Positions 1-11,747 of a DNA stretch of 64,000 bases are shown here, in pieces (position 1 is the stretch's first letter; every line of letters starts with the position of its first letter). Source of the stretch: Pachyseris speciosa (taxonomy: Eukaryota; Cnidaria; Anthozoa; Scleractinia; Pachyseridae); contig JAEMWC010000005.1 of the NCBI GenBank assembly GCA_016490735.1, positions 2,330,001 through 2,394,000 of the forward strand, written 5' to 3'. A program made the position numbers and the translations under genes. Below the pieces are notes generated by a model. The model was given only the letters and a program-made list of their open reading frames with translations. It had not been told where the DNA came from and did no database searches.

Positions 1-390
1 AGGGTGACTACATGGCGTGTTAACATGATGTATTTACTGTGAACAGGTAAATATGTAGTAACGGGGAGGACTGTTACACCTATATTTGTACAAAGACTTA
101 ATCATGGGCAAAATGTAACGCAAGTGTTCAGCCCTGGTGAAACGGCGCATGATAGTCGATGATAGTTGAAACGTGCGCTATCATTCGACCTTCAACTATC
201 ATCGAATATTATGTATTAATGTATACCACACAAGTCAATAGTGCTTTTCGCGCGCTCTGATTGGTTGACTCGGAGGTGATTAGCAAGTACTATTCACCTC
301 CGAGCAGCCGGCGCGCGAGATTTTACAATTTCCGACCGCTTGTCGGTATATTGTCACATAAATTAATGTTTTGGTCCGCTAATTATTCAG

Positions 391-482
391 CCGCAGACCG
401 GTTAGCTCAGTGGTAGAGCACCGGACTACCATGCGAGAGGTCGCGGGTTCTAACCCCGGCCGGACCAACACTTAGGGTCTTA

Positions 483-514
<32 letters not shown>

Positions 515-805
515 TTGACATCTGCAAATGGTTAGACTTTCTAGTCTTCTCGGATAAGGACGATAAACCGTAGGCCCCGTCTCACAGTACTTTCACTTAA
601 TCTGATTCTGTGGGACGTAAAAGAACCACTAGGGACGTAACGAAACTCTGGCTGTGACCACCCCTAGTGTCTGTCCTAGATATCTACATTACGGGGGCAT
701 TCATTAGTTACTTCATTAGTTGTAAACTGCACTAGCAGTCTGGTCAAGTCCCCCGGCCAGTGATGTAAACTATCCCTGAAAAGCCCCGACGGGGAGAGGA
801 TAAGT
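391..805 (+). mobile_element. tRNA-headed SINE, unit A only
   Basis: The head has an A-box-like TTAGCTCAGTGG (403-413 region) and B box GGTTCTAACCC (446-456), with cloverleaf-like spacing but a mismatched acceptor stem, so it is not a working tRNA gene. A non-tRNA body of about 340 bases follows, then a GTAT tail. Units B and C have a foldback of about 110 bases at this place instead. Confidence 0.75.
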
Positions 806-970
806 ATGTATGTATGTATGTATGTATGTATGTATGTATGTATGTATGTATGTATGTATGTATGTATGTATGTATGTATGTATGTATGTATGTATGTATG
901 TATGTTTGTTTGTTTGTTTGTTTGTTTGTTTGTTTGTTTGTATGTATGTATGTATGTATGTATGTATGTG
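803..970 (+). repeat. (GTAT)n microsatellite with inner (GTTT)n block
   Basis: About 40 tetranucleotide repeats, with GTTT units at roughly 904-940. It directly follows the SINE and probably grew from its tail. Tyr/Val/Cys-rich frames across it are repeat artefacts. Confidence 0.95.
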
Positions 971-1805
971 TATACTAAACCTGCTCAAAAATCTCATGAT
1001 GGTCGACGATAGTTTTGGCCGTTTCAGCGCGCGCACGATAGTCGATGATAGTATTATAGTCAGCTGTTTTCGACCAACATCGATGGGGGATAGTCGAAGA
1101 GGAAAGCGATCAAATGGACCAACAAAGAAATATCCAACTTGATAGACGAGAAGCTCATACTAGCATTGTGTTTACAACTTTTCACGGAGACTCATGCGAG
1201 CGTCACGCAAGCGGCACCCGAGCTTGTGTCAGTAGACTATCGCGAACTTCTTTGAGCCGTTTGACCACGCGCATGATAGTTGATGATAGCTTAGGACTTT
1301 TTAACTATCATGCGCCGTTTGACCATCGCAGGATTTTACGCTTCTCTTTTGAAACCTTCAGCAACGTTTCCCAGTCCCAACCATACACCCGCGAATATAT
1401 ACGACGTAGCCACCTGGATTACCCTTAGTTTCGTTCTTCTCAAGGTTGAGATCCCGCTTTGGTCAAAATTAAACTACTCTACATTTTTGCAGCTTTTAAC
1501 ATAACCAAACTTAAGAAATCGGTTATGAGATCAAATTAATTGTCAACAATTTTGAACAAAGGAATGTGCCATAACAGTCACTTCCAATTTTATCTAATGC
1601 ACGGAGTAGAACATTTATTAACGTTTTTCTAGCTACCATCTAGGACTGAAAAGCATGCAACTGTTTCAAAAAATTGATGATACTGTGACAGTCCCGACCC
1701 CTGAGGGTAGGCATTGGGACTCAGTGATCGAAGTATAATCTTGGTATGACTAGTGATGTTTTCTATATAGAAACTGGAAGGAAAGACACGTATAGAGAAA
1801 GTTAC

Positions 1806-1878
1806 CTCTTTGGAGAGATGCCTTTCATACCAGAACCTGTCACCGTCTCTAATTCTCAGGAAGTTACGCATCACGATT
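1806..1878 (-). CDS. Extra peroxidase exon e12, unit A
   Basis: An open copy with [14 protein letters not shown]. The Arg before His differs from Lys in units B and C. It is the last peroxidase exon visible on the left; the next exon, e13, should lie outside the window. Confidence 0.83.
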
Positions 1879-2399
1879 CTGAAGTAGAAGAAGAAGAAGA
1901 ATCGTTTATTATATTATATATAAAACTCCTTGCAGTCTGACGACTGAATTACAAGTTTACATATGAAAATACAATAAAAATACACTAACATGCTTATAAA
2001 AAAAATGCCTAACTATAACAGTGAATAAATTAGTGTAAAAAATATGAATATATATACCTCTTACTAAGCGAGTTCGAGGTCCGTCACTAGTGTAAGTTAC
2101 GGACCGAGTTTTTTCCCGTTGATTTATAGGAAAAAATTAATAGGAAAAAAACAAGGAAAAAATAGAAAACAATTAGGAAAAAACGAGTATCCGTAACTTA
2201 CAGTAGGGACCGAGAAAACGAGGTTAGTAAGATATTTATTATATCTCTGAGGTAAATCCGGCGCGCGGGAAAGAAAACTAGTTGAAGTCAAGCGGGCCGA
2301 CGATACCGTAGAATACGATCCGTAAAATTGACCATTCACAGCGCGCGTACTAAGTGAGAGATATAATAATAATAATTATTAAATCATAGAAGAGCTAAT

Positions 2400-2745
2400 A
2401 TACAAATCTTCCAAATCCTCAGTCAAAATTCCACCCCAATGATTGTAGTGGCTTATAATGAAACTGTTCTTTAAACGATTAGTTTTACATACAGGAATGT
2501 TAAAGGTTCTGTTTATTCTAAGTTGTCTATAATGTACTGGATTGGGTGGCAATAGATCAGCGAGCTTATGATTAGGGTTTTAACAATATCGTTGAACAGG
2601 AGAGCACAGAGTCGAATATGCCTATCATATAACGTAGGAATGCCAGCCCTTGCTGAAGCTTCCTTATACTAGCAGTCCGCAAAAATAGATCTCATGGCGC
2701 ACCGCTGAATACGCTCGATTTGTTCTCAATTCTGCTCTCTTTGTT
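2400..2745 (-). mobile_element. Non-LTR retrotransposon 3' end, unit A
   Basis: On the minus strand the units encode a reverse-transcriptase C-terminus: [20 protein letters not shown], then [13 protein letters not shown], then [20 protein letters not shown]. The 'L-R-QRRALR-I...AGLPTL-RR' pattern is typical of LINE ends. The frame is broken in unit A. Confidence 0.6.
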
Positions 2746-3054
2746 CTACCACGCTTGTATAGTTATATTTCTACTAAATCCCTAATGTGTCAGCTAACAT
2801 ATCGCCTGTTTAAGACAACATTGCAATTTCATACGCTGAGAGGGTAAAAGCTTCTTTGCCTTCAAGTTTCCTTATCATAAACCACACCACAAAAAAAAAA
2901 CACGCAATAAACTCAAGACATGCACATGACATTTTTCTAAGAAAATAAGTTTGCTTGAAGGGAATGTACTCCAACCCTGAACGAAAAGAATTGCCTCGTT
3001 GGGCAATAAAGATAATATACTTCCTCAATTCATTTTTGCAAGTTTTAAACTTAC

Positions 3055-3205
3055 GTCCTAAAAGTCGGTCCCAGTTCACTGCCGTCCTCATGATCTTCGG
3101 CCAGGCCTCCAACCCACAGGTCAATATTGTTTCTTTCTTGGTAAAGCTCCTTCATTTTACGGCTGACAACGGAATCCTTCGTGATATCGGAGAAACTTGT
3201 AATTT
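3055..3205 (-). CDS. Extra peroxidase exon e11, unit A
   Basis: An open copy with [20 protein letters not shown] and donor AGGAC|GTAAGT. The acceptor context differs slightly from units B and C (TTTTCTGAAG instead of TTTTATGAAG), which gives a better pyrimidine tract. Confidence 0.85.
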
Positions 3206-3807
3206 CTTCAGAAAACAACATACCAACAGTCAATCATCGAATTGTGAAATTAAAACGTTTTACTGGTTGACAATGACTTAAAATTGGCCGCCCGAGGGGG
3301 TACTCCCATATATAAGCTAAAGGGGTATGTGTCGCTGGGAAAGGAATGGTTTTCAAGCAATTTAGCGTAAAATGGGTATATAAATCAAAGAGTTTTGCTT
3401 CAGGGTGGGTTGTTGCCACTGGAGCCGATAGATCAGTTTGTGAAGAATTTGGTCTGCAAACAATATTGAAACTCGCAAGTATAACAGCCCCTGATATAGA
3501 CTTGACAATGCAACGTACTGAGGTTAAAATTACCGTTTAATTGAGTGTGATAAAGTTTCTTGAAATAGCAAGTCTGGGATGGATAGGGAGTTTTGCTGTC
3601 TAGACCTGGGTTGCAAAATGCAACTCGGATAATGGTCTGGAACAGGGTAAGAGTTTCATACTTTCATGGGCACACCATACATACAGTGTCCCACCCCTGC
3701 CTACGAAAATTAGTCGGTTACCTAGTAATCTCCTTACACAAGCAGTCCAAGAGACTAACTGTTTATAAAAGACTACCTCTCTACTTATTTTATATTACAA
3801 TCCTTGT

Positions 3808-4275
3808 TTTCAGAAGTGCTAATCTACTGGCGCATCAAGGAGGAAGAAAGGTTCATGCCAATTTTTGCTCTCATTCTCTTTTCACCACGGTCAAAGAATA
3901 ATAATGAACCTAGAAACCGAAGAAAATGCTTGCAGGCTACGCCGCCTGTGATATTTACAGTAGCGTGGCGGGCATCACTTTAAATCGTCGTCATCATCAT
4001 ACACTAACTTATATGATGCAAATCTATGACTTGGGGATGAATTGCCAAAAATCCAAAATAAGATTCTCCGCTTTTGCGAGGATTTGATTGGCGGCAATGA
4101 TGAACTACGTACACCGTATCTGGCAGTACTGTGCCGCCGGCTAAAAGGGAAAGAAGCCCTCTTTCGGAAAAGGCTTCAGTCGCGATTTGGTCTCATCTGT
4201 GACTACCTGCTTGGTTTTGACTGCTCTAATCGAAAATCACCTGATGAAGTAGCCACTCGACTCTTCTACCATTAG
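3808..4275 (+). other. Unassigned open segment (possible plus-strand exon), unit A
   Basis: A good acceptor (ATCCTTGTTTTCAG at 3808-3813) opens a frame reading [21 protein letters not shown] second frame, 4042-4275, reads [40 protein letters not shown] and ends ATRLFYH-stop. The two are in different frames, so at least one indel or intron is needed. Equivalent frames exist at 19939-20172 and 35530-35763. I do not recognise the product; it could be a decayed gene or a transposon piece. Confidence 0.3.
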
Positions 4276-4873
4276 AGTCTAGCGAAGGCCCTCACGTTCA
4301 CAAGATACCTTATTCTCCATCAAAGGATTTAATCAAAAATGGATAGTTTGACCTCCTTTGTAACAGCGAAGGGAAGTGAGTACACTATGCGGCGTTGTGA
4401 TAGATCAAAGACACACTTACGTAGTTTTTTGTCTGCCGTAGGTGGGGGAACATTCTCGCACTTAATCATCAAATTATATATTATTTTACACGTTAGGCTT
4501 TCTATGGATGGTGTAGGTGAGGGGGCTCCGATTCTCCCCTTTTGTTTTTAAAAGTACTTTCCAAGAACAAGGTATTGCAGATAATAGTCAAATTTTATTA
4601 GTAATGTTAGCATTGTAAATAGCGTTAGATTTCTAAGTAACGTTGCTAGTAATTGTCAGTAATGTTGTAAAATTCATTAATAATTCATAAGACTAACGAC
4701 CAATCTACGGGTAGTATTTGAGTCACATGTATACCTCTCTAAACCCCGATAAAAATCATTAACTTTCATAAAAGTGTCCTGCTCCACTAATTAGTATGCA
4801 TTAACTTTCATACAGATCTCTACTGATTAACATTACAAACACGACAAACACAGTCTATTGTTTCATTTCACAA

Positions 4874-4982
4874 GTAACATAAAATATTCGCGTCCGACCT
4901 TTATGGGCTTTAAAACGGCTCGCCTGCGGCTCGCCCTTTTAACTGCCCATAAAGGTCTCCCGCTCATATTTTATGTATTACT
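4874..4982. repeat. Foldback element, unit A (copies in B and C)
   Basis: Arms ACCTTTATGGGC and GCCCATAAAGGT flank an AACGGCTCGCC / GGCTCGCCnTTTT inner stem, and outer AT-rich arms read TAACATAAAATAT / ATATTTTATGTATTA. Copies lie at 20773-20880 and 36363-36470. It is consistent with a MITE-like palindrome. Confidence 0.7.
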
Positions 4983-5962
4983 TAGTGTTGTAAATAAGAT
5001 GGGCGGTATACAATCGCAATAAAGTGCTAAAAGTTAAAAAGAAAATGGATGTTGCTAAGCGATAACGATAATTTTAATAGTTTCACGACTATTTCACCCC
5101 GGCACTGTTAGGAAATCTCCAGCTGCGGATGGAAAGAAGCTCGAGGCAATCAATAACTAAGCAGGACTCGACGAAAATTCAGAACACACAAATCAATGTA
5201 AATTTGTTACCCGACAATGTTAGAAGCGCTGCCACTGAAAACAATTTTATGCGTCTCGAACGCAAACGTGTTTTTTTTTTTTAATATTTGCCAAATAATT
5301 TTAACATCTTTTATCATTTTATCATCTTTCTACTTTTTTGTGAAAACGTGTGAATAACTTGTGAAAGCTGTAATGGCACAGCTGACAAATGCACCAATTG
5401 TTTTATAACATTTTTAACGCAATGGGAATATGAAACACATTCGCGCAAATGAATTTGATTGCACAAATGTACTAGTTATGTTACAACGGAGAAATAATTA
5501 ATGACTCTTTAAAAGTGATGTTTAATTCATTCGCGTTGTAGCATGGTTAGCCACACGCCCTGTTGTCATATTAAATCCAATTTCGACGCTAATAAGCCAC
5601 CACCCAAGAGCTGGACTATTGTTAAGAACGCCTGAATTATTGGCACAAAAGATAACTCGAATTGAGAACGGGGCAAGGGGAAAGAAAGGAACCAATAGTA
5701 ACACAGGAGATTGGAATCAACCAGCATGGCAATTTTATCTCAAGCAAGAGGTGTAAATCAGTGTTAAACTCTTTCACTCTCACGGCTGACCAGTATTTAA
5801 ATTCGATTCTCTTTATAATTTCAGTATGCTGTCAAGCAGAGAGATTATGAGAATTAAGAAAATAATCAATAAGTGGATAAGGTCTTGATATAACACCAAA
5901 TTCTCAGGAATAGTCAACAAAAAATTTATGATAATCCGTAAAGAGAATTAGCTTTAATTTCA

Positions 5963-8129
5963 GATCTTGGGAGTAAAAGGTTAAAGAATTGACTTATTCA
6001 TTCCCTTTCCTTTATGAGATGTACCGATCTTTATGCCCCAAATTGAAGTGAAAGTGTGCGATGATGACTGAATTTCATAGTCTAACTTGAAGGCGTGTTT
6101 GGCACTTTCACTATTCCTGGAGTAGCCTAAGGCTGGTATCCAGCTTATTGTTACGATCTTGGGAAAAAACTACTTCAGAAAACACGCTACTTGGAGACAG
6201 AAATTCCCTCTGAGCCCGATTGTTCGAAAACTGATTAACTCTAACCCAGAATTAGGAGTTAACCGAAGTTTTCATATCCCTCGTTGAGAAGGTTTTGTAG
6301 AGCAAATGTTATGCTTAAAGTAAAGTTAAATTAGTTCCAACACGTGATTAGCTATAATAACTTCAGCTCCCCCAGGCTGACTGACCCCCAATCAATTAAG
6401 CTTAATTTGCGAAGCAGCCATTGCCAGGGAACGTATATGACGCGAAAACAACATTTGAGTCGTGGTATACTTATGAAAACTGTACACGATATGAACGGCT
6501 GAAATGCCTCACCGCCTCAAGAAAAGCTCTCGCAACCTTTAAAATTTTTGCTATTGGTCAGCCATCCTCAAATGATTGTAAAGCACAGATAAACCTGTTT
6601 AGCAAGTTTTCTTACCTTCAAGAAAAAAATGTTAGAATTTTTATTTAAACAATCCTCAATCTGTCATGCGGCACTCACACAACACCAAATTATACTTTTA
6701 TGTTATCCTTCAAGGTGGCCTCTCCTATAAGCCTTATGGTTTCCTGCGGTCTCCTCGCCACTAACTTAGGCGTATTATTTGTAAATATTGTGAAAATTGC
6801 AAATAAATAATTAAATAAATTAAAAAAAACCACGACTAAAGCTGAAGTTCTTTTAAATCGTTAAGGGAAAGTGGAGTCTTGCTGACAATGATTTTTACTT
6901 GCTTTGGCTGCTTCGATCTTCCTTTTTAATTATTAACATGGTTTTCTAAATTCGCTTGTTGTTAGATTTTTGCAAATTTGCATCTTATCAAGACATCTTT
7001 GAGGAGTAATAGAGTCTTGATGTTGGGAAGTTGGGAATTAATGATCTTGTGAGTAAAAGGGTTAAAGAATTGACTTATTCATTCCTTTTCCTTTATGAGA
7101 TGTACTGATCGTTATGCCCCAAATTGAAGTGAAAGTGTGCGATGATGACTGAATTTCATAGTTTAACTTGAAGCCGTGTTTGGCACTTTCACTATTCCTG
7201 GAGTAGCCTAAGGCTGGTATCCAGCTTATTGTTACGATCTTGGGAAAAAACTACTTCAGAAAACACGCTACTTAGAGACAGAAATTCCCTCTGAGCCCGA
7301 TTGTTCGAAAACTGATTAACTCTAACCCAGAATTAGGAGTTAACCGAAGTTTTCATATCCCTCGTTGAGAAGGTATTGTAGAGCAAATGTTATGCTTAAA
7401 GTAAAGTTAAATTAGTTCCAACACGTGATTAGCTATAATAACTTCAGCTTCCCCAGGCTGACTGACCCCTAATCAATACTTAATTTGCGAAGCAGCCATT
7501 GCCAGGGAACGTATATGACGCGAAAACAACATTTGAGTCGTGGTATACTTATGAAAACTGTATACGATATGAACGGCTGAAATGCCTCACCGCCTCAAGA
7601 AAAGCTATCGCAACCTTTAAAATTTTTTCTATTGGTCAACCTATCCTCAAATGATTGTAAAGCACAGATAAACCTGTTCAGCAAATTTTCTTATCTTCAA
7701 GAAAAAAATGTTAGAATTTTTATTTAAACAATCCTCAATCTGTCATGCCGCACTCACACAACACCAAATTATACTTTTATATTATCCTTCAAGGTGGCCT
7801 CTCCTATAAGCCTTGTGGTTTCCTGAGGTCTCCTCGCCACTAACTTAGGTGAATTATTTGTAAATATTGTGAAAATTGCAAATAAATAATTAAATAAATA
7901 AATAAATAAAAACCACGACTAAAGCTGAAGTTCTTTTAATTCGTTAAGGGAAAGTGGAGTCTTGCTGACAATGATTTTTACTTGCTTTGGCTGCCTCGAT
8001 TTTCCTTTTTAATTATTAACATGGTTTTCTAAATTCGCTCAGTGTTGTTAGATTTTTGCAAATTTGCATCTTATCAAGACATCTTTGAGGAGTAATAGAG
8101 TCTTGATGTTTGGAAGTTGGGAATTAATG
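5963..8129 (+). repeat. Two direct repeats of about 1.08 kb upstream of the GPCR, unit A
   Basis: The segment beginning ATCTTGGGAGTAAAAGG at about 5963 recurs at about 7043 with few changes, each ending in TTGGGAATTAATGA. The second copy ends next to the GPCR 5' region. The same pair occurs in unit B (about 21846-24019) and unit C (about 37452-39620), so it predates the unit duplication. Confidence 0.85.
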
Positions 8130-8152
8130 ACGCACCAAAGGGGAGGAAGGTG

Positions 8153-8290
8153 ATGACAATTACAGGTTTCTCATTGACACAGCTTGGCAGGTGTCCGATC
8201 CCATCAAACGCTATACAAGATCTTATCAGTCGAGGCGTAAAAGAGGCTCTTAACTTTAAAACTAGGATATCATTTTGTGCGAGGATTTGA
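8153..8290 (+). other. Upstream open frame before the GPCR (45 codons)
   Basis: ATG at 8153, stop TGA at 8288-8290, 9 bases before the GPCR start. The same frame is present in units B and C. It has no recognised similarity. It could lower translation of the receptor if it lies in the 5' UTR; the transcription start is not known. Confidence 0.35.
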
Positions 8291-8299
8291 TAAGCGGCC

Positions 8300-9265
8300 A
8301 TGCAGAATTACACGGAAATCAATGACGGTACCATGAAGCCTGTTCATCGCGAACAATGTCCTAGTTCGGAATCGCTTCAAATGCATTCATCATTTTTCGT
8401 TGCTTCGCTCGTTTTCGTATCAACAGTAAATGTCTTCACGCTATTTGGTGCTGTAATCGGAAATTTGTTGATCGTGCGGGCACTCCGCTGTGTCAGCTCA
8501 ATTCATCCTCCTTCGCGAGCACTGTTTTACTCGTTAGCAGCGAGCGACCTTTGCGTTGGTTTCATTGTCCAACCGTTAAATCTCGTTTACCTGATATCTA
8601 GCGTAACAGGCAATGCATCTCTTTGCTCTAGCGTGCTTCCTTATCTTGAGGTGCTTGGATTCGCCATGTGCGGAATATCCCTGTTGACCACGACGGAGAT
8701 CAGTGTGGATAGACTACTAGCAATTCGTCTGAAACTCAGCTATAGACAAGTGGTTTCTCTTCGCCGCGCGCGACTTGCTGTAGTAGTAACTTGGCTCGTG
8801 ATCTTCGCGTCTGGATTGACAAGCTTGTGGAGCAGGGACGCTTTCACTATGCTGCAGATAATCGGCGTATTCCTCAGCATTGCTGTTTCTTCCTTTAGCT
8901 ATGCGTGGATTCACGTTATTCTTCGCAAGCGAGCGAAACAAAAACAACAAAGACAAATGGCATGGGATGCACCAAGCCAAACTGACGCGAGCACGACGAG
9001 CAATTTCTCCACCGTGCGATACAAGAAAACAGTTTCCACTGCTCTGTGGGTTCACTGCGCTTTGTTGCTGTGTTGTCTGCCTTACATGATAGTGGCTGCA
9101 CTATGGGCAATTTATGGAGGAACCGAAGTGGTAATAATCTGCCACGCTTTTGCCCTTGCAATGCTACACTTTAATTCGGCCCTAAACCCCGTGTTGTACT
9201 TATGGAAGATTAAAGGAGTGAGGGATGGAGTTAAAGACATACTTAATAACTTCAGCTGTAAATGA
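8300..9265 (+). CDS. Class A (rhodopsin-like) GPCR, intact copy, unit A
   Basis: A single-exon gene of 321 residues with seven hydrophobic segments at about 33-58, 70-97, 108-132, 157-175, 183-207, 247-271 and 277-300. Family landmarks seen: GN in TM1 (Asn55), the LAASD Asp83 in TM2, Cys109 before TM3, DRL at 137-139 in place of DRY, Trp165 in TM4, CCLP at 258-261 in place of CWxP, and NPVLY at 296-300 in TM7. There is an N-glycosylation sequon (NYT) at residue 3 and a short C-tail ending in Cys. The ligand is unknown; the style resembles the large cnidarian set of orphan amine/melanocortin-type receptors. It lies antisense inside the e10-e11 intron of the peroxidase unit. A 45-codon upstream frame ends 9 bases before the ATG. 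Confidence 0.9.
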   Translation: MQNYTEINDGTMKPVHREQCPSSESLQMHSSFFVASLVFVSTVNVFTLFGAVIGNLLIVRALRCVSSIHPPSRALFYSLAASDLCVGFIVQPLNLVYLISSVTGNASLCSSVLPYLEVLGFAMCGISLLTTTEISVDRLLAIRLKLSYRQVVSLRRARLAVVVTWLVIFASGLTSLWSRDAFTMLQIIGVFLSIAVSSFSYAWIHVILRKRAKQKQQRQMAWDAPSQTDASTTSNFSTVRYKKTVSTALWVHCALLLCCLPYMIVAALWAIYGGTEVVIICHAFALAMLHFNSALNPVLYLWKIKGVRDGVKDILNNFSCK

Positions 9266-11335
9266 TCAAAACGGGAGCAAGTCATGACCAAGCCTTGAAA
9301 AACCCGGCAGAGGTGGAATTGACCATTTTGTCCTGCTCAGATGTCAAGGTTTCCAGAACTCCTACATTTTCCTGTAAGAGAAAGTTCGTTTTTCCTCGAC
9401 AAATTCGCGATGGATTAAATTTCTCCTAGCTTGAGGTTTAAGATGAGAAGGCAAAACCGGTTCTAACTGGTTTTTTTCCTTTTAAGAACCGCAAATTTTA
9501 GAAGTTTTGGAAACGGACTATTTACACTGAGGGAGAAAACTTCTAGCACTAGGAGGATCCTAGAAGGCGGATCATCCTAGCGCCATAAGTTTTCTGTATT
9601 CAGTTTATATACTTGGCCCAAGCGCTAGGCTCTTTATAGTGATAGGATCTTCCCGTAGCCGAGAGATTTAAAGATCCTAATACTGGCGACAAAAAAAAAC
9701 AAACAAACATGGCAGCGGCCGGGCGTTCAGGTGCCAAATCGAAAAGTGATGGAAGCGCGCCAGTACTTTTTTTACTTGAGAATCGTAGGTTACAGCAATG
9801 GTTTTGACTACTGAAATGATTTTGAAAATACAATTTTTTGTCACTTTGTTTAAGTGAGTGATCATCGACAAAGTTTGCATCAATATTTCGCCTTTCGATG
9901 AAATAATAAGTGTCAATGGAGCAAAAATTATGTATTTTAAACTTAACAGTTAAAGCGCTGTATCAGTGACAGTATCGCACGATTTATGATCATATGTACA
10001 CAAGACATGATCACAAAAGATGGAATACCACTGGCGAATGACTAAAGTGAAAAATATAAGTAGAGTAGTGGGGAGAATCTGTAATTTTATGGCTGGTTTT
10101 AAATAGCAAAGCCTTCAATGTTCTCTTAAACTCTGTGTCTAAGAATTAATTAGAAAAAGTGAGCCTTGTATGTTATTTATGAAGTTTGGATGTGTGGGGA
10201 ATAAAAAAACAGAGAAATAACTGCATAAAGTTGAAAAACATTGAAAGGTGTTCTTTGATGCCTTTATATTGGATTAAAGGGAAGTTTTTTTGAGTTTTTT
10301 AATCGATTTTAGTTCTCCTGCAAGTGTATACGTACACGACACCCCAGATGTCATTGCCAACTTTTCCTAGTCAAGTCGTATCAAAGTTGGCTCGAGCTTT
10401 GGCAAACATTATTATCCCATTCTGACTTCAGAACTTTTTCTGAAAATCAACTACACAAACAGACCGTCACCTTACGTGGAATACACATCAACATCAGAAA
10501 ACGATCAATAGCTTTTTAAAAGCTTTGTTTGCCTTTCACTAGCACACATTTTGACTTGCTGTAGAGAATTTGCATTTGCTCAGATTATAGCTACTATTTT
10601 TTTCTTGCCTTGTTTAAAAGCAGCCGCTTTCTATACAAAAGCATTCAGTGGAAACGTATATACATCTATTGTCCGAGATAGAAAAAGTTATTGAAAAATG
10701 GAAAAGAAGAAAAAAAAATATAGAACACAATGCTTTACAGAGAAAGCACCTGCTGCGTCAGTTTTAAAACTTCTTGATGACAAATTAAAAGCATGTGGTT
10801 TCCTTAGCTCTCGGCCGGGTTCCAATACATACCACAATTCGTGATATATAATTGCGATTCTTTGCTATATAGGCTTTTTTTGTACGATAGGATGCAGTTC
10901 CGTCAGAGTAAGTTGTGTTTATTTTCATTTGATAATAATAATGATAATAATAATAATAATAATAACGTTATTATTATTAGATAATAACAATAATAATATT
11001 ATTAGACAGATGATAATAGTAATAGACAGATAATAATAATATTAGACAGATGATTTATTTTAATAATCTTATTTTAAGTAATTTTATTCCTATTTAATGT
11101 AAATTTTATATAATGTTAGAATTTATTTATTAATTTTATTTTACGCAATTTCATTCCTTTCTAATGTAAATTTGTAAATTTTGATATAATACTGGCTACG
11201 TTTACACACCCAGTATTTGTAAGTAACGACCTGGCATTCAGGAGTTTTAAACTGCCATAATAATAAATTAAGTTTTGCAACTCCGGTTGATTAGAAGATT
11301 CACACTATTTATATATTATATTTATAGATTAAAGG
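9266..11335. other. GPCR 3' side and intron sequence, unit A
   Basis: No gene was recognised. The segment holds a short inverted motif with several AGGAT/ATCCT words around 9545-9590, AT-rich sequence and an AAT/ATT repeat cluster at about 10929-11050. It is intron 10 of the peroxidase unit on the other strand. Confidence 0.5.
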
Positions 11336-11363
11336 TTGAAAATAATGAATAGTTCTATTTCGG

Positions 11364-11452
11364 TCGGTCGGTCGGTCGATCGACTGACCGACCGACCGAC
11401 CGACCGACCGACTGACCGATCGACTGACCGACCGACCGACCGACTGGCTGAC
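11364..11452. repeat. Inverted GGTC/GACC tetranucleotide tract, unit A
   Basis: (CGGT)n switches to (GACC)n around TCGATCGA, making an imperfect palindrome. Equivalent tracts are at about 27255-27355 in unit B and 46670-46822 in unit C; lengths and phases differ between copies. It lies about 150 bases downstream of the e10 donor. Confidence 0.85.
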
Positions 11453-11602
11453 TATCACATTAAATGGGTTACGACACGAAAAAAGGGAATAAATGCCTCT
11501 CTAACTAAACTAAATCTGACTGACTGAATGATTGCCTTACATGAAAAGGAAGTTCACCCATTTTTCGATCAGCAGGAAATTATTGTATTATGAGTCACCA
11601 AC

Positions 11603-11747
11603 CTGTCAGACCAATTGCCTTTCTCACTGAACTGTAGTCCGGCAAACCATGATCCCTTCCTCGCTGTATGTTCAGAGCCGCTAGATCCAAACCAAGTTGA
11701 CGATCGCGACCAGAAGGAAACAAAACATTTCTCATGTCATCTACCAT
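11603..11747 (-). CDS. Extra peroxidase exon e10, unit A
   Basis: An open copy with acceptor TTGACAATAG|ATGG, the [13 protein letters not shown] motif and donor CTGACAG|GTTGGT. By eye it is identical to the exons in units B and C. Its own e13 would lie left of the window. Confidence 0.85.

Noticed and set aside
394..465. tRNA gene
   Set aside because: A and B boxes are present, but the acceptor stem does not pair and the element continues into a SINE body and tail.
770..1142. Frames rich in Tyr-Val-Cys-Met or His-Thr-Ile
   Set aside because: They are translations of the GTAT/GTTT microsatellite.
8717..9161. Minus-strand frames over the receptor (also in units B and C)
   Set aside because: They are shadows of the GPCR coding sequence.
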